Of a stretch of DNA of 64,000 nt, positions 28,346-38,323 are shown piece after piece (positions within the stretch are counted from its first letter, which is position 1; every line of letters begins with the position of its first letter). Below the pieces are notes generated by a model that was not told where the DNA came from, did not search any database, and worked only from the letters and a program-made list of their open reading frames with translations. The stretch comes from Puniceibacterium confluentis (GTDB lineage: Bacteria; Pseudomonadota; Alphaproteobacteria; Rhodobacterales; Rhodobacteraceae), in the NCBI RefSeq assembly GCF_007923445.1, contig NZ_VOJI01000001.1, forward strand, positions 372,001-436,000, read 5' to 3'. The position numbers and the translations under genes are program-made.

Positions 28346-29098
28346 TCAGAGCCGGATGACAGAGATCAGGCGGCCGTAGTCGGCTTGCTGGTCATGCGTG
28401 GTGCGGCGGTAAGAGTAGAACCGGTCCGGGTCGGAATAGGTGCAATGCCGCGTCCATTCCGCCGCGACCCCGGCAAGGCGCAGCCGGTGCAACCCGAAAC
28501 CGGGCAGATCGAAATGCAGCCGGTCTCCGGTGCCATTGGCAAAGAACCGGGCGTTCTGCGGATCTTCGGACAGGAATGTGTCGAAGAATTCGGGCCCGAC
28601 TTCATAGGCGCGCTGGCTGATGGACGGGCCGATCACCGCCGCGATCCGGTCACGCTCGGCGCCCAGAGACTCCATCGCGTCGATGGTCCTCTCGAGCACC
28701 CCGTCCAGCGCCCCGCGCCAGCCCGCATGAGCAGCACCGATGACGCCGTTATGCGCATCCGCGAACAGCACGGGCTGGCAGTCGGCGGTCAGCACCCCCA
28801 GCGCGATGCCGGTGGTTCTGGTCACCATGGCGTCGGCCCGGGGTCTGTCCTCGCTCGGTTGGCTGATCTCGACAACATCCGCCGAATGGACCTGGTGCAC
28901 GCCGACCAGATGGCTGGTCGCCACATCCATCGCTTCGGCGACGCGGGTGCGGTTGATGGCCACGATTTCGGTCTGGTCTGACGACCCGGTGCCGCAGTTC
29001 AGCCCGGCAAAGACGCCGGACGACGCGCCGCCTCTGCGGGTGAAAAAGCCGTGGCGCAGCGGGGCCAGACTGTCTGCGGTGATGATTTCAAGTGTCAT
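28346..29098 (-). CDS. pgeF: Purine nucleoside phosphorylase/laccase-domain protein PgeF
   Basis: A 250-residue YfiH/PgeF (polyphenol oxidase-like) protein; members split purine nucleosides or edit peptidoglycan precursors. The zinc-binding histidines and cysteine are in HQVHS, TADCQP and HAGWRGAL, all present in order. It opens with HGFFTRRGGAS, typical of the family. Its start overlaps the 3' end of the upstream methyltransferase gene by 11 bases, so lgt-midA-pgeF form one tight operon on the minus strand. Confidence 0.94.
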   Translation of the reverse strand: MTLEIITADSLAPLRHGFFTRRGGASSGVFAGLNCGTGSSDQTEIVAINRTRVAEAMDVATSHLVGVHQVHSADVVEISQPSEDRPRADAMVTRTTGIALGVLTADCQPVLFADAHNGVIGAAHAGWRGALDGVLERTIDAMESLGAERDRIAAVIGPSISQRAYEVGPEFFDTFLSEDPQNARFFANGTGDRLHFDLPGFGLHRLRLAGVAAEWTRHCTYSDPDRFYSYRRTTHDQQADYGRLISVIRL

Positions 29099-30158
29099 TC
29101 AAAAATCCGGGGGGTGTCGGTGCACTGTGGGGGAAGAGGCCAAGCATCTTGAACAACGTCCCCATTTCATCGGGGTGGGTCAACCGGCGATGTGCCGCGA
29201 CATGGCTGTTGAGCGCCTCTCCACCCAACTTTGTGGCCAGAGCCTGCGCCCGCGCCGTGATTCCCAGCCGTTCCAGCAGTTCGCCCTGAGGCGCCATCCG
29301 GGTGTGCGCGCAGGGGGCGGCACGGGCCAGTGCCTCGAAATCCACGTGGGCGGTCAGGTCGGCGAGACCGGGGGCCGCAAGTGGGTCGGCGGTGGCGTGC
29401 CCCTGCACCGCCTGAAACGTGTCCCCGAGACTGCGCCAATCGCCGTAATCCGCAACAAGCGCCAGTCCGCCGTGTGACGCGATGCGGGCGCCGAGGGCCG
29501 CCGCAATCGTTGCGGCCGGGGCGCAGGTTTCGACCAGATCGCCATCCCGGGTGTCGGCCAGTCGATGCGCGAGCGCTGAATCCGGCAGGGCGTCGGTCTG
29601 GCCAAAGGCCAGTGCGCCGTCCCGCAGGCCGACGACCCGTTCGCGCCAGCCCCGACCGTCGCGCAGAAACTGGCGCACCGGCAGGGCATCGAAAAACTCG
29701 TTGGCAACCAGAAATAGCGGTGCGTCTTCCGGCAGAGCTTCGACACTGTCGTGCCAGACGGGATCAAACGCGCCCAGAGCCGCGGCCTGCCGGGCGCGCA
29801 GGACGGGGGACACCTCGACCAGATGCAGCCGCGCGGCGCTGTGAAATCCGGGAACCCCTGCGGTGGCGCGCAGGATATCGGCCATCAGCGTGCCACGACC
29901 CGGACCCAGTTCCGCCAGTGTGATCAGGCCGGGCGCGCCCTGATCCAGCCAGGACTGCGCCAGCGCCAGGCCGATCATCTCGCCGAACATCTGGCTGATT
30001 TCCGGGGCGGTGGTAAAATCCCCGGCCGCGCCAAGCGGCTCGCGGGTGGTGTAATAGCCGTGCTCCGGGTGCAGCAGGCAGGCGGTCATGTACTGAGCGA
30101 TGGTCAGCGGCCCCTGCGCGGCGATCTGCGCCACAAGGATGTCGCGCAGGGCTGTCAC
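29088..30158 (-). CDS. MidA/NDUFAF7-type SAM-dependent methyltransferase
   Basis: A 356-residue methyltransferase of the group that includes mitochondrial NDUFAF7, which methylates an arginine of complex I. Diagnostic segments are [18 protein letters not shown] near the N-terminus, the SAM loop [12 protein letters not shown] and the [14 protein letters not shown] motif. The start is GTG at 30158, whose GTGA overlaps the lgt stop; the much longer frame to 30668 only repeats lgt in antisense phase and is rejected. Its end overlaps pgeF. The bacterial substrate may be the complex I homologue. Confidence 0.93.
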   Translation of the reverse strand: MTALRDILVAQIAAQGPLTIAQYMTACLLHPEHGYYTTREPLGAAGDFTTAPEISQMFGEMIGLALAQSWLDQGAPGLITLAELGPGRGTLMADILRATAGVPGFHSAARLHLVEVSPVLRARQAAALGAFDPVWHDSVEALPEDAPLFLVANEFFDALPVRQFLRDGRGWRERVVGLRDGALAFGQTDALPDSALAHRLADTRDGDLVETCAPAATIAAALGARIASHGGLALVADYGDWRSLGDTFQAVQGHATADPLAAPGLADLTAHVDFEALARAAPCAHTRMAPQGELLERLGITARAQALATKLGGEALNSHVAAHRRLTHPDEMGTLFKMLGLFPHSAPTPPGFLNDT

Positions 30159-31042
30159 CGGGCGCGCCGCGCCCGTATGATCAGCACCACACCCAGCAGG
30201 ATCATCGGCAGCGACAGGATCTGCCCCATCGTCAGGCCTTGGCCGCCCAGTTGCCATGCCAGTCCCAGCGGATTGCCGGGGGTCACGAACTGCGCATCCG
30301 GCTGGCGCACAAATTCGACGCTGAATCGTGCAAGGCCATAGCCCAGCCCGAAAACGCCGGTGAGCAGGCCCGGGCGTCGCAACGCCTCGCTGCGGAACGC
30401 CAGCCACAGCAACACCGCGCCCAGCAACAGCCCTTCCAGCGCCGCCTCGTACAACTGCGAGGGGTGGCGGGCACAGAGTTGCCCGACGGCCTGGCCGCAG
30501 GCCTGTGCGGCATCGCCGGGAAAGATCACGCCCCAGGGCAGCGTGGTCGGTCGGCCCCAGAGTTCGGCATTCACAAAATTCGCCATCCGACCCAGCAACA
30601 GCCCCGGTGGCGTCGCCAGCGCCATCAGGTCGGCCGTGGACAGCAGCGGCAGAGCGTTGCGCAGGCAATAGACCAGTGCTGCCAGAGTGACCCCGATCAT
30701 GCCGCCGTGGAACGACATGCCGCCCTGCCAGATTTTCAGGATCTGCAACGGATTGCTGAGGTAATAGCCGGGCTCGTAGAACAGCGCGAATCCGAGGCGG
30801 CCGCCCAGAATCACCCCGAGGATGATCCAGGTCAGAAAATCCTCGACCCGTGCCGGAGCCATTGGTGGCGTGGACTCAGGCCAGAGCGTGCTGCGCCTGA
30901 CAGCGACAACCGCCAGCCGCCAGGCAATCAGAATACCTGCAATATAGGCCAGCGCATACCAGCGCAGGGCAAAGTCCATCCCGAACAGCGAGATCGAAAA
31001 CAGTTCGGGCGATAGGGGCGGGAAGGGGATACCGGTGCTCAT
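30155..31042 (-). CDS. lgt: Prolipoprotein diacylglyceryl transferase
   Basis: A 295-residue inner-membrane enzyme that attaches diacylglycerol from phosphatidylglycerol to the lipobox cysteine of prolipoproteins. Seven hydrophobic helices are visible; the conserved segments are [36 protein letters not shown] and [16 protein letters not shown] followed by RHPSQLYEA. It starts the lgt-midA-pgeF operon, with lgt and midA overlapping by four bases. Divergent from ubiK. Confidence 0.97.
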   Translation of the reverse strand: MSTGIPFPPLSPELFSISLFGMDFALRWYALAYIAGILIAWRLAVVAVRRSTLWPESTPPMAPARVEDFLTWIILGVILGGRLGFALFYEPGYYLSNPLQILKIWQGGMSFHGGMIGVTLAALVYCLRNALPLLSTADLMALATPPGLLLGRMANFVNAELWGRPTTLPWGVIFPGDAAQACGQAVGQLCARHPSQLYEAALEGLLLGAVLLWLAFRSEALRRPGLLTGVFGLGYGLARFSVEFVRQPDAQFVTPGNPLGLAWQLGGQGLTMGQILSLPMILLGVVLIIRARRAR

Positions 31043-31149
31043 TTGCAGCTAATTGCCTCTGGCGGTGCTGGGAAGTCAACCAGCTGGCGGACTTGTGACC
31101 AGTGTGACACAGGCCCATATAGACAACAGATGTAACGGCGGAGAGTCCC

Positions 31150-31392
31150 ATGCAGACACGCAACAAGGTTTTTGACGATATCTCGCAACTGATGACCAAC
31201 GCCATGGGCGTGGCGCAGGGCGCGCGGGAAGAGGCGCAGACAGCGATGAAATCGATGCTGGACCGGTGGTTGGCAGACCGTGATTTTGTCACCCGCGAGG
31301 AATTCGACGCCGTCCGCGCAATGGCGCAGAAGGCACGCGAAGAGAACATGGCCCTGAAGGCCCGTCTCGACGCGATGGACGCTAACAAATAA
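31150..31392 (+). CDS. ubiK: Ubiquinone biosynthesis accessory factor UbiK (YqiC)
   Basis: An 80-residue helical protein that supports the UbiJ-containing ubiquinone synthesis complex. The FDDISQLMTNAMG opening, ARDEAQTAMKSML-like middle and the heptad coiled coil VTREEFDAVRAMAQKARE match the family. GGAGAG precedes the ATG. It forms a one-gene unit divergent from lgt and ends in a clear terminator. Confidence 0.93.
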   Translation: MQTRNKVFDDISQLMTNAMGVAQGAREEAQTAMKSMLDRWLADRDFVTREEFDAVRAMAQKAREENMALKARLDAMDANK

Positions 31393-31400
31393 CGATCGCA

Positions 31401-31439
31401 CGGTCCGCGGGAGGTGATCCTTCCGCGGACCGATCTTTT
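31401..31439 (+). terminator. Intrinsic terminator of ubiK
   Basis: Ten-base perfect stem CGGTCCGCGG/CCGCGGACCG with a 12-base loop, followed by ATCTTTT, beginning nine bases after the stop. Confidence 0.88.
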
Positions 31440-31659
31440 CCCGCCAGAACAACCGCACCAGTTGAAACTTGCGCGCGAAGGCGTCGGGACCGTGCTTCCG
31501 ACGTATGCAATCGGCTGCACGGGTCCCGGCGGCTGGTGTTCCGCCGGTCGTCCTCGGTATCGGCCGGGCAGGGTGGGCGGCTCCGACCCGTGACGTCGTG
31601 TCATTCCGGTATGTCCTGCGACACTTCTCTTGATCCCCCGGCGGGATTCCGCTAGCAGG

Positions 31660-31675
31660 TGAACCGTTCGGTTCA
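31660..31675 (+). promoter_or_regulatory. Palindromic operator-like site before RND operon
   Basis: TGAACCG-TT-CGGTTCA, seven-base perfect arms with a two-base centre, 43 bases before the first adaptor gene. A poor promoter (TTGATC at 31630, TAGCAG 17 bases later) lies just upstream, so a bound repressor would block transcription. The form is typical of TetR-family sites. No regulator gene is within the local region; the rest of the gap between ubiK and the operon shows nothing else. Confidence 0.6.
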
Positions 31676-31718
31676 GTTGGCTGCGGCCTCCTGCGTCACC
31701 TCAAAAGGGAGTGCTGCC

Positions 31719-32795
31719 ATGCGAAAGACCTCAACCGCAGGCCGCAGTCTCTGTCTTGCCATCCTTCTGGGCGCGGCGCAGACCCCGGCATGGGGCGAAG
31801 CGCCGCTGGCCGTGACGGTGATCCGGGCGGAAAGCGCAGGCACAGTCCGGGTGCTGTCCCTGACCGGAGAGTTGATGGCGCCGGAAACGCTCAGCGCGTC
31901 CTTTCCGACCGGTGGCCGCATTGCCGAAATGATGGTGGATGACGGTGACCGGGTGGCTGCGGGTGACACGCTGGCCCGGATCGACCGGGTTCAGCAGGAA
32001 CAGGCGCTGCGCAGCGCCGAGGCGCAGCTCGCGGCCACCAGCGCCGAGTTTGCCACCGCCCGTGACGACGACACCCGGCAGGCCGAACTGTTCCAGCGCG
32101 GCGCGACCACGCGCGCGGCGCGGGATGCCGCCGCCGACCGCCTTGCCGCTGCCGTGGCGCGGCGGGCCCAGGCCGAGGCCGCGCTGGAACAGGCGCGCGA
32201 CGCGCTGGCCGACACTGTCCTGCTGGCGCCGCAGAATGCCACCGTGATCCGGCGGCTGGCCGAACCGGGGCAGGTGGTTGGCGCGGCGCAGCCGGTCTTC
32301 GAACTGGCGCAGGGGCAGGGTTATGAGGCTGTGTTCGACGTGCCGGAATCCGTGCTCACCGACGAGGCCGCCCCGAATCCGGTGATCACGCTTTCTCCCG
32401 TGGATCGCCCCGAAATCACGGTGACCGGGCAGGTCTCGGAAATCTCGCCGATAGTGGATCCGGCCAGCGGCACGGTTGCGGTCAAGGTGGCGCTGGACGC
32501 GGATCTGCCCGGGCTGAGCTATGGCGACGCAGTGCGGGGCCGCACCGGTCTCGGCGAAGGCGAACATATCTCGCTGCCGTGGTCGGCGATTTCGGCGACC
32601 AAGGATGGACCGGCCGTCTGGGTGGTCGATCCCGATACCAGCACTGTCAGCCTGCGTCAGATCTCGATCCGGCGTTACACCAGCGGTGAAATCCTGCTGA
32701 ATGACGGGGTGGCCTCGGGCGAGACCGTGGTGCGGCAGGGCACGCAGCTGCTGTATCCCGGGCGGGTTGTCCGCATCGTGGAGGAAACGAAATGA
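31719..32795 (+). CDS. RND efflux periplasmic adaptor subunit (first)
   Basis: A 358-residue membrane-fusion protein with a signal peptide (residues 1-25, ending TPAWGEA). The lipoyl half GGRIAEMMVDDGDRVAAGD, a long alpha hairpin (residues 90-145, Ala/Glu/Arg-rich) and the second lipoyl half with GQVVGAAQPVFELAQ are readable, then beta-barrel and membrane-proximal domains. ATG 31719 has AAGGGAG seven bases upstream, better than a GTG 20 codons earlier. The stop overlaps the next start (ATGA). No TolC-type gene is present here. Confidence 0.9.
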   Translation: MRKTSTAGRSLCLAILLGAAQTPAWGEAPLAVTVIRAESAGTVRVLSLTGELMAPETLSASFPTGGRIAEMMVDDGDRVAAGDTLARIDRVQQEQALRSAEAQLAATSAEFATARDDDTRQAELFQRGATTRAARDAAADRLAAAVARRAQAEAALEQARDALADTVLLAPQNATVIRRLAEPGQVVGAAQPVFELAQGQGYEAVFDVPESVLTDEAAPNPVITLSPVDRPEITVTGQVSEISPIVDPASGTVAVKVALDADLPGLSYGDAVRGRTGLGEGEHISLPWSAISATKDGPAVWVVDPDTSTVSLRQISIRRYTSGEILLNDGVASGETVVRQGTQLLYPGRVVRIVEETK

Positions 32796-33898
32796 ACCCT
32801 GTGGCGATTGCGATGACGCTGGTGCTGGCCGCACTGACTCCGGCCTTTGCCGATGAACCCGGCGACACGGTCGCGGCAGGCCAGCGGCCCCGCCCGGTGG
32901 TGTCAGAGCGCGTCGCGCCGCAGTCCGGGCTGGCCTCGAGCTGGGTGGGCAGCGTTGCCGCCTCCTCCGACCTTGATCTGGGGTTCCTGCGGCTGGGGAC
33001 GCTGGCGGAACGGACCGTGGACACCGGTGACATTGTCAGGAAAGGCGACGTGCTGGCGCGGCTGGATGCATCCGACCTCGAGGCCGAATTGCGATCGGCC
33101 GAAGCGGGCGTCACCATTGCCAAAGCCGGTCTTCAGACGGCACAGGATGCCTTTGAACGCGCCGAGCAACTGGCCAGCCGTGGCGTTGGCAGTGAGATGG
33201 CCATGCAGTCCGCCCGCAACGACCTGGCTGCGGCAGAAGCGGCGATGGAGCAGGCCCGCGCCGCCGAGGCCCGCGCCCGCGACGCCCGCGACCATGCCGA
33301 TCTCAGCGCGCCGATGGCGGGGGTGATCACGTCTGTCAGCGCCGAACCCGGTGCCATCCTGTCGGCGGGCGAAGCGGTGATGCGCCTGTCGTCAACCGAC
33401 AAGCTGGAAGTGATCATTGCCCTCAGCGAAGAGGACGCGGCGGGGATGGTGGCCGAGGCGGTGTTCGACGTGCGACTGCTGTCCAATCCCGAGGTCACGA
33501 CGCAGGCGACCCTGACCCGCATCGACCCGCTGTCGGCCCGCGCGACCCGGACCCGGGCGGCGCATCTGACGCTGGCGAGCGACGCCAACGCGGGGTTCCG
33601 GCTGGGCGCGCTGGTCAATGTGACGCTGCAATCAGGGCGCGGCGCGCTCACCACTCTGCCGGTCACCGCGCTGATCGACGGGGCCGAACCGCCTGCCGTC
33701 TGGCGGGTCGACGGCGACAGCCGTCAGGTCAGCCGCGTGACAGTCGTGACCGGGCCGCGGGCCGGCGGGCGTGTGGTGATTCTGCAGGGGGTCGCGGACG
33801 GCGACGAAATTGTCATTCGCGGCGTGAATTCCATTGAGGACGGCCAGACCGTCGGACCGCGCATCGCCGCGCGGCAGCTGCCGGGGGCCAACCAATGA
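32792..33898 (+). CDS. RND efflux periplasmic adaptor subunit (second)
   Basis: A 368-residue membrane-fusion protein with its own signal peptide (residues 1-20, ending TPAFADE). Lipoyl half LGTLAERTVDTGDIVRKGD, a hairpin from about residue 95 to 160 (QTAQDAFERAEQL etc.) and the second half ISAEPGAILSAGEAVM-like follow the usual order. It differs clearly from the first adaptor, so the pair is not a recent duplication. Overlaps both neighbours through ATGA junctions, indicating equimolar synthesis. The two adaptors may form a mixed hexamer. Confidence 0.9.
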   Translation: MNPVAIAMTLVLAALTPAFADEPGDTVAAGQRPRPVVSERVAPQSGLASSWVGSVAASSDLDLGFLRLGTLAERTVDTGDIVRKGDVLARLDASDLEAELRSAEAGVTIAKAGLQTAQDAFERAEQLASRGVGSEMAMQSARNDLAAAEAAMEQARAAEARARDARDHADLSAPMAGVITSVSAEPGAILSAGEAVMRLSSTDKLEVIIALSEEDAAGMVAEAVFDVRLLSNPEVTTQATLTRIDPLSARATRTRAAHLTLASDANAGFRLGALVNVTLQSGRGALTTLPVTALIDGAEPPAVWRVDGDSRQVSRVTVVTGPRAGGRVVILQGVADGDEIVIRGVNSIEDGQTVGPRIAARQLPGANQ

Positions 33899-36800
33899 AC
33901 CGATTCAACCTGTCCGACTGGGCGCTCAAGCACCGGTCGTTCGTCTGGTTCCTGATGATCGTCAGCCTGCTGGCCGGGGCGCTGTCCTATGTCAGCATCG
34001 GCCGCGAGGAAGACCCGAACTTTGCGATCAAGACGATGATCATTTCGGCCAGCCTGCCCGGTGCGTCGGTCGAAGAGACGCTGCACCAGGTCACCGACCG
34101 GATCGAGAAGAAGCTCGAGGATCTGGACGAACTGAACAAGACCCGGTCGATCACCCGCCCCGGCGTCTCGATTGTCTATGTCGATCTGCTGGATACCACC
34201 AAGGCCGGGGATCTGCCGCGTCTGTGGCAACTGATCCGCAACATGATGGCCGACATCCGCGGCGATTTTCCCGCGGAATTTGCCGGCTTCCAGTTCAACG
34301 ACAATTTCGGAGATGTCTACGGCAACATCTATGCCTTCACTTCCGACGGCTACTCTCCGCGCGAGGTGCGCGATTATGTCGAACAGGCGCGCCGCGCCGT
34401 GCAGGGGCTGGACGATGCCGGCAAGGTCGAGATTTTCGGCACCCGCGATCAGGTGGTCTACCTTGAATACTCGACCGACCGGCTGGCGGCGCTGGGCGTC
34501 AGCCAGGCCGATGTGAGCGCGACCCTTGCTGCACAGAACGCCATCCTGCCGTCGGGCGAGATCGACGCCGGGCCGGAAAGGGTGCTGGTGCGCATCGGCG
34601 GTGGCTTTGACACAGTGCAAAGCCTGTCAGATGTGAACCTGCGGGTCGGCGACGAATTCTTCCGCCTCACCGACGTCGCCACCGTGACCCTGGGCTACGA
34701 GGATCCGCCGGCCGAACTGTTCCGCTATAACGGGCGCGAGGCGGTCGGTCTGTCCATCGGGATGCGTTCTGGAGCCAACATCGTGACGTTCGGCGAACAT
34801 CTGTCGGGGGTCATGCAGCAGGTCGAACAGGCCTTGCCGCTGGGGATCGGCGTGCATCATGTCGCGGATCAGCCCGAAGTGGTGGACGAGGCCGTCGGCC
34901 ACTTTGTCCAGGCGCTGATCGAAGCGGTGCTGATCGTTCTGGCCGTGAGCTTTGTCAGTCTTGGCGTGCGCGCCGGGCTGGTCGTGACCCTGACCATTCC
35001 GCTGGTGCTGGCGATCACCTTTGTGGTGATGAACTATGCAGGCTTCACCCTGCAACGGATTTCGCTCGGCGCGCTGATCATCGCCCTGGGTCTTCTGGTC
35101 GACGACGCAATGATCGCCATCGAGACGATGATCTCGCGTCTGGAGATGGGGGAATCGCTGCCCAAGGCGGCCTCGTTTGCCTGGACCTCCATCGCGTTTC
35201 CGATGTTGTCGGGCACTTTGGTCACCGTGGCCGGCTTCATTCCCATCGGGCTGAACAACTCGGCTGCGGGCGAATTCACCTTTTCGCTGTTTGTGGTGAT
35301 TGCCGTTGCGCTGATCGTGTCCTGGGTGGTGGCGGTGCTGTTCGCCCCCTTGATCGGGGTGACGCTGCTCAAGGAAAACATCGCCCATGCCCATGCCGAG
35401 CCGGGGCGCATCCGGCGGATGTTCCACGCCGTGCTGCGGGGCGCGATGCGGTTCCGCTGGCTGACCATCGCGGCAACGCTGGTGGTGTTCGGCGCGTCGG
35501 TCTGGGCGATGCAGTTTGTCGAGAACCAGTTTTTCCCGTCGTCGGACCGCCCGGAAATCGTGGTGGATCTGACCCTGCAGCAGAATGTGTCGATCGCGGA
35601 AACCCGCGCCACGATGGACCGTTTCGAACAGGCGCTGACGGATGATGAGGATGTGAAGTTCTGGACCTCCTACGTCGGTCGGGGGGCGCCGCGGTTCCTG
35701 CTGTCGTTCGATGTGCCGACGCCGGGACCGAACACCGGCCAGATCGTGATCCAGACAACCGGAATCGAAGGCCGCAACCGGCTGCGGCAAAAGTTGACGA
35801 CCTTTGCCGCAGAATCGTTTCCGGGTGTAGATATCTTCGTCAAGCTGCTGGAAATCGGACCGCCCGTGGGCCGGCCGGTGCAATACCGCGTCACCGGGCC
35901 GGATCTGGACGTGTTGCGCGATACCGCCCGGAACATGGCCGCACTGGTGGCAACCGACGCCCGAACCGACAACATCGTGCTGGACTGGAACGAACCGTCG
36001 CGGGTTGTACGGGTCGACATCGTGCAGGATCGGGTGCGGTTGCTGGGGCTGACCTCGCGTGACATCGCGTCGGCGCTGAACGGCATTTATGACGGGACCT
36101 CGGTGACGGAACTGCGCGACGGCACCTATCTGATAGACCTGATCGCGCGCGGTTCTCGGGACATGCGGTCCTCGATCGAAGGGCTGACCAACCTGCAACT
36201 GGGCGGACCCGGTGGCGTGCCGGTGCCGCTCTCGTCGATCGCGGTGTTTGGCTACGACACCGAACAGCCGGTGATCCGCCAGGAAAACCGCCGCCCGACA
36301 ATCACCATCAAGGCGGCGATAACCACCGCCGACCAGCCTGCCACCATCGTCAATGCGCTGGCGGCCCAGGTGGCCGAATTCAACGCCCAATTGCCCCTCG
36401 GCTACAGCGTCGAGGTCGGCGGAACGGTCGAATCCAGTGCGGATTCCCAGGCGCCGATTGCCGCCGTGGTGCCGCTGATGATGCTGATCATGGCGTTTCT
36501 GGTGATGGCGCAGATGCAGAGCTTCCGCCGGGCGCTGGTGGTGTTTGCAGCGGCGCCGCTGGGGCTGATCGGAGTGGTGGCGGCGCTGTTGCCCTCGGGC
36601 GCGCCGCTGGGGTTTGTGGCCATTCTGGGGGTGCTGGCGCTGATCGGCATCCTGATCCGCAATTCGATCATTCTGGTCCACGAAATCGAAGTGCAGATCT
36701 CGGTTCACGGCCTGTCGGCCTGGGACGCGGTGTTCACCGCCTCGGACAGCCGGGCCCGGCCGATCCTGCTGACGGCGGCCGCGGCAAGCCTTGCGCTGAT

Positions 36801-36939
36801 TCCGATCTCGCGACAGATCTTCTGGGGGCCGATGGCGTATGCGATGATGGGCGGGATCATTGCCGGCACGGTGGTGACGCTGGTGTTTGTGCCCGCACTG
36901 TACCTGGCGGTCTACCGGGTGAGGCGGCCTGTGTCCTGA
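33895..36939 (+). CDS. RND efflux transporter, inner-membrane pump
   Basis: A 1014-residue RND pump of the AcrB/HAE1-like or NolG-like group, with 12 expected helices and two large periplasmic loops. It opens with NLSDWALKHRSFVWFLM and has the proton-relay helix GLLVDDAMIAIETM; the paired aspartates are those of the H+ pathway. The long SIGREEDPNFAIKTMII segment is typical of the subgroup lacking clear drug profiles. Length is standard. It is last in the operon and ends before a strong hairpin. Confidence 0.94.
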   Translation: MNRFNLSDWALKHRSFVWFLMIVSLLAGALSYVSIGREEDPNFAIKTMIISASLPGASVEETLHQVTDRIEKKLEDLDELNKTRSITRPGVSIVYVDLLDTTKAGDLPRLWQLIRNMMADIRGDFPAEFAGFQFNDNFGDVYGNIYAFTSDGYSPREVRDYVEQARRAVQGLDDAGKVEIFGTRDQVVYLEYSTDRLAALGVSQADVSATLAAQNAILPSGEIDAGPERVLVRIGGGFDTVQSLSDVNLRVGDEFFRLTDVATVTLGYEDPPAELFRYNGREAVGLSIGMRSGANIVTFGEHLSGVMQQVEQALPLGIGVHHVADQPEVVDEAVGHFVQALIEAVLIVLAVSFVSLGVRAGLVVTLTIPLVLAITFVVMNYAGFTLQRISLGALIIALGLLVDDAMIAIETMISRLEMGESLPKAASFAWTSIAFPMLSGTLVTVAGFIPIGLNNSAAGEFTFSLFVVIAVALIVSWVVAVLFAPLIGVTLLKENIAHAHAEPGRIRRMFHAVLRGAMRFRWLTIAATLVVFGASVWAMQFVENQFFPSSDRPEIVVDLTLQQNVSIAETRATMDRFEQALTDDEDVKFWTSYVGRGAPRFLLSFDVPTPGPNTGQIVIQTTGIEGRNRLRQKLTTFAAESFPGVDIFVKLLEIGPPVGRPVQYRVTGPDLDVLRDTARNMAALVATDARTDNIVLDWNEPSRVVRVDIVQDRVRLLGLTSRDIASALNGIYDGTSVTELRDGTYLIDLIARGSRDMRSSIEGLTNLQLGGPGGVPVPLSSIAVFGYDTEQPVIRQENRRPTITIKAAITTADQPATIVNALAAQVAEFNAQLPLGYSVEVGGTVESSADSQAPIAAVVPLMMLIMAFLVMAQMQSFRRALVVFAAAPLGLIGVVAALLPSGAPLGFVAILGVLALIGILIRNSIILVHEIEVQISVHGLSAWDAVFTASDSRARPILLTAAAASLALIPISRQIFWGPMAYAMMGGIIAGTVVTLVFVPALYLAVYRVRRPVS

Positions 36940-36995
36940 ACACGCCCCGACGTGTCGCGGCCGCCGGATCATACCAACCCGTTCTCGGGCGGGGT

Positions 36996-37024
36996 CCGTC
37001 GGCACAGGGGGGCTGTGCCGACGG
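36996..37024. terminator. Perfect 12-pair hairpin between RND operon and htrA
   Basis: CCGTCGGCACAG pairs with CTGTGCCGACGG around GGGGG, between the convergent RND and HtrA genes and only eight bases from the htrA stop. Can serve both strands, although no T-run follows. Confidence 0.8.
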
Positions 37025-37032
37025 AATTTGCC

Positions 37033-38148
37033 TCAGGCGTCCTGCTTGGCCAGCGTGCCGACGGTGACGTCCAGCGTCTTTTCCGCACCCTTGTGCAGGA
37101 TCGTGACCGGCGCGGTGGCTTCGGGGTCTGTCGCGGCCACGGCGCGGGTCAGGTCGCGCACTTCGGTGATCTCGGCACCGTTGAAGCTCAGGATGATGTC
37201 ACCCTTGACCAGACCGGCCCTGGCGGCCGGGCTGTCCGGACTCACCATTTCGATCACGGCACCTTTCGGACGATCATAACCCAGCACCTGCGCGATTTCC
37301 TCGGGCATCGGTTTGATCTGCACACCCAGCCAGCCCCGGGTGATGCTGCCGTCGTCCGACAGATCCGCGACGATGGTCTGGATCAGATCCGATGGCACGG
37401 CAAAGCCGATGCCGACAGACCCGCCGTCAGGTGAAAAGATCGCCGTGTTCATGCCGATCACGGCACCTTCGTTGTTGAACAGCGGCCCGCCCGAGTTGCC
37501 CCGGTTGATCGCAGCATCGGTCTGGATGAAATCGTCATACGGACCCGAGTTGATGTCGCGCGAAGTTGCCGAGACGATGCCCGCGGTCACGGTGCCGCCG
37601 AGACCGAAGGGGTTGCCGACGGCGACAACTTCGTCGCCCGGGCGCATCGAGCTTGAATCGCCGAAGGTGATGAACGGCAGTTTCTCGTCCGACGTCACCT
37701 GGATCAGTGCCACATCGGTCAAGGGGTCGCTGCCCAGGACCTTGGCCATCAGGGTGCGGCCATCGGCGAGGGTCACTTTCACCGTATCGGCGCCGTCAAC
37801 CACATGGTTGTTGGTGACGATCTTGCCGTCTTCGGAAATGATAAAGCCGGATCCCAGACCCTGACGCGGCATCTGTTCGCTGCCCTGGGGCATCATCTTT
37901 TCGAACTGGCGGCGCAGCTCTTCCGGCATGCCTTCGGGAAACTGGGGCCGGGCATCCGCGGGGCCTGCCTTGGCCGTGACTTCGATAAAGACCACTGCAG
38001 GCGAGACGGCTTCGACCAGATCTCCGTAACCGCCGGCCGGAACGGCCAGCGCCGGAGTTGCGACCGTCATGGAGACGCCCGAGGCGGCGAGGGCGGCAAC
38101 CAGGGCGGCGGAGCCTGCAAGGCGGCGGTGAAGGGGAGTGGATGTCAT
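37033..38148 (-). CDS. HtrA/Deg-type serine protease with one PDZ domain
   Basis: A 371-residue periplasmic quality-control protease. A signal peptide ends near ATPALA (residue 35). The catalytic triad is complete: His115 (TNNHVV), Asp145 (DPLTDVAL) and Ser219 (NRGNSGGPL). Only one PDZ domain follows (GWLGVQIKPM to the end), so it is shorter than DegP/DegQ (two PDZ, about 470 residues) and resembles the DegS layout, but with a cleavable signal rather than an obvious anchor. ATG 38148 follows ACGGAG. Divergent from a two-component system, which may control it. Confidence 0.93.
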   Translation of the reverse strand: MTSTPLHRRLAGSAALVAALAASGVSMTVATPALAVPAGGYGDLVEAVSPAVVFIEVTAKAGPADARPQFPEGMPEELRRQFEKMMPQGSEQMPRQGLGSGFIISEDGKIVTNNHVVDGADTVKVTLADGRTLMAKVLGSDPLTDVALIQVTSDEKLPFITFGDSSSMRPGDEVVAVGNPFGLGGTVTAGIVSATSRDINSGPYDDFIQTDAAINRGNSGGPLFNNEGAVIGMNTAIFSPDGGSVGIGFAVPSDLIQTIVADLSDDGSITRGWLGVQIKPMPEEIAQVLGYDRPKGAVIEMVSPDSPAARAGLVKGDIILSFNGAEITEVRDLTRAVAATDPEATAPVTILHKGAEKTLDVTVGTLAKQDA

Positions 38149-38323
38149 CGTTGAACGCTCCGTTGCTGTTGAATGCGATGAGCCCAATATGACGCGCGCA
38201 CCTCACAGCCGGGTGCGACCGGCTATACAAATAGTTTAACATCGCCGCAGCCCTTGCCCTGTGCCGCCCAAGCGATGACTTTAAGGCCACGGCGCGCATG
38301 GCCGGAAACCGGATGAGGACGTG

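Noticed and set aside
30159-30668. Extension of the MidA-type methyltransferase to 526 residues
   Set aside because: The extra part overlaps lgt in another phase on the same strand; the GTGA overlap at 30155-30158 gives a normal start.
34627-37005. A 792-codon minus-strand frame inside the RND pump gene
   Set aside because: Full antisense overlap with a clear RND pump; the product is His/Gln/Arg-rich and has no domain.
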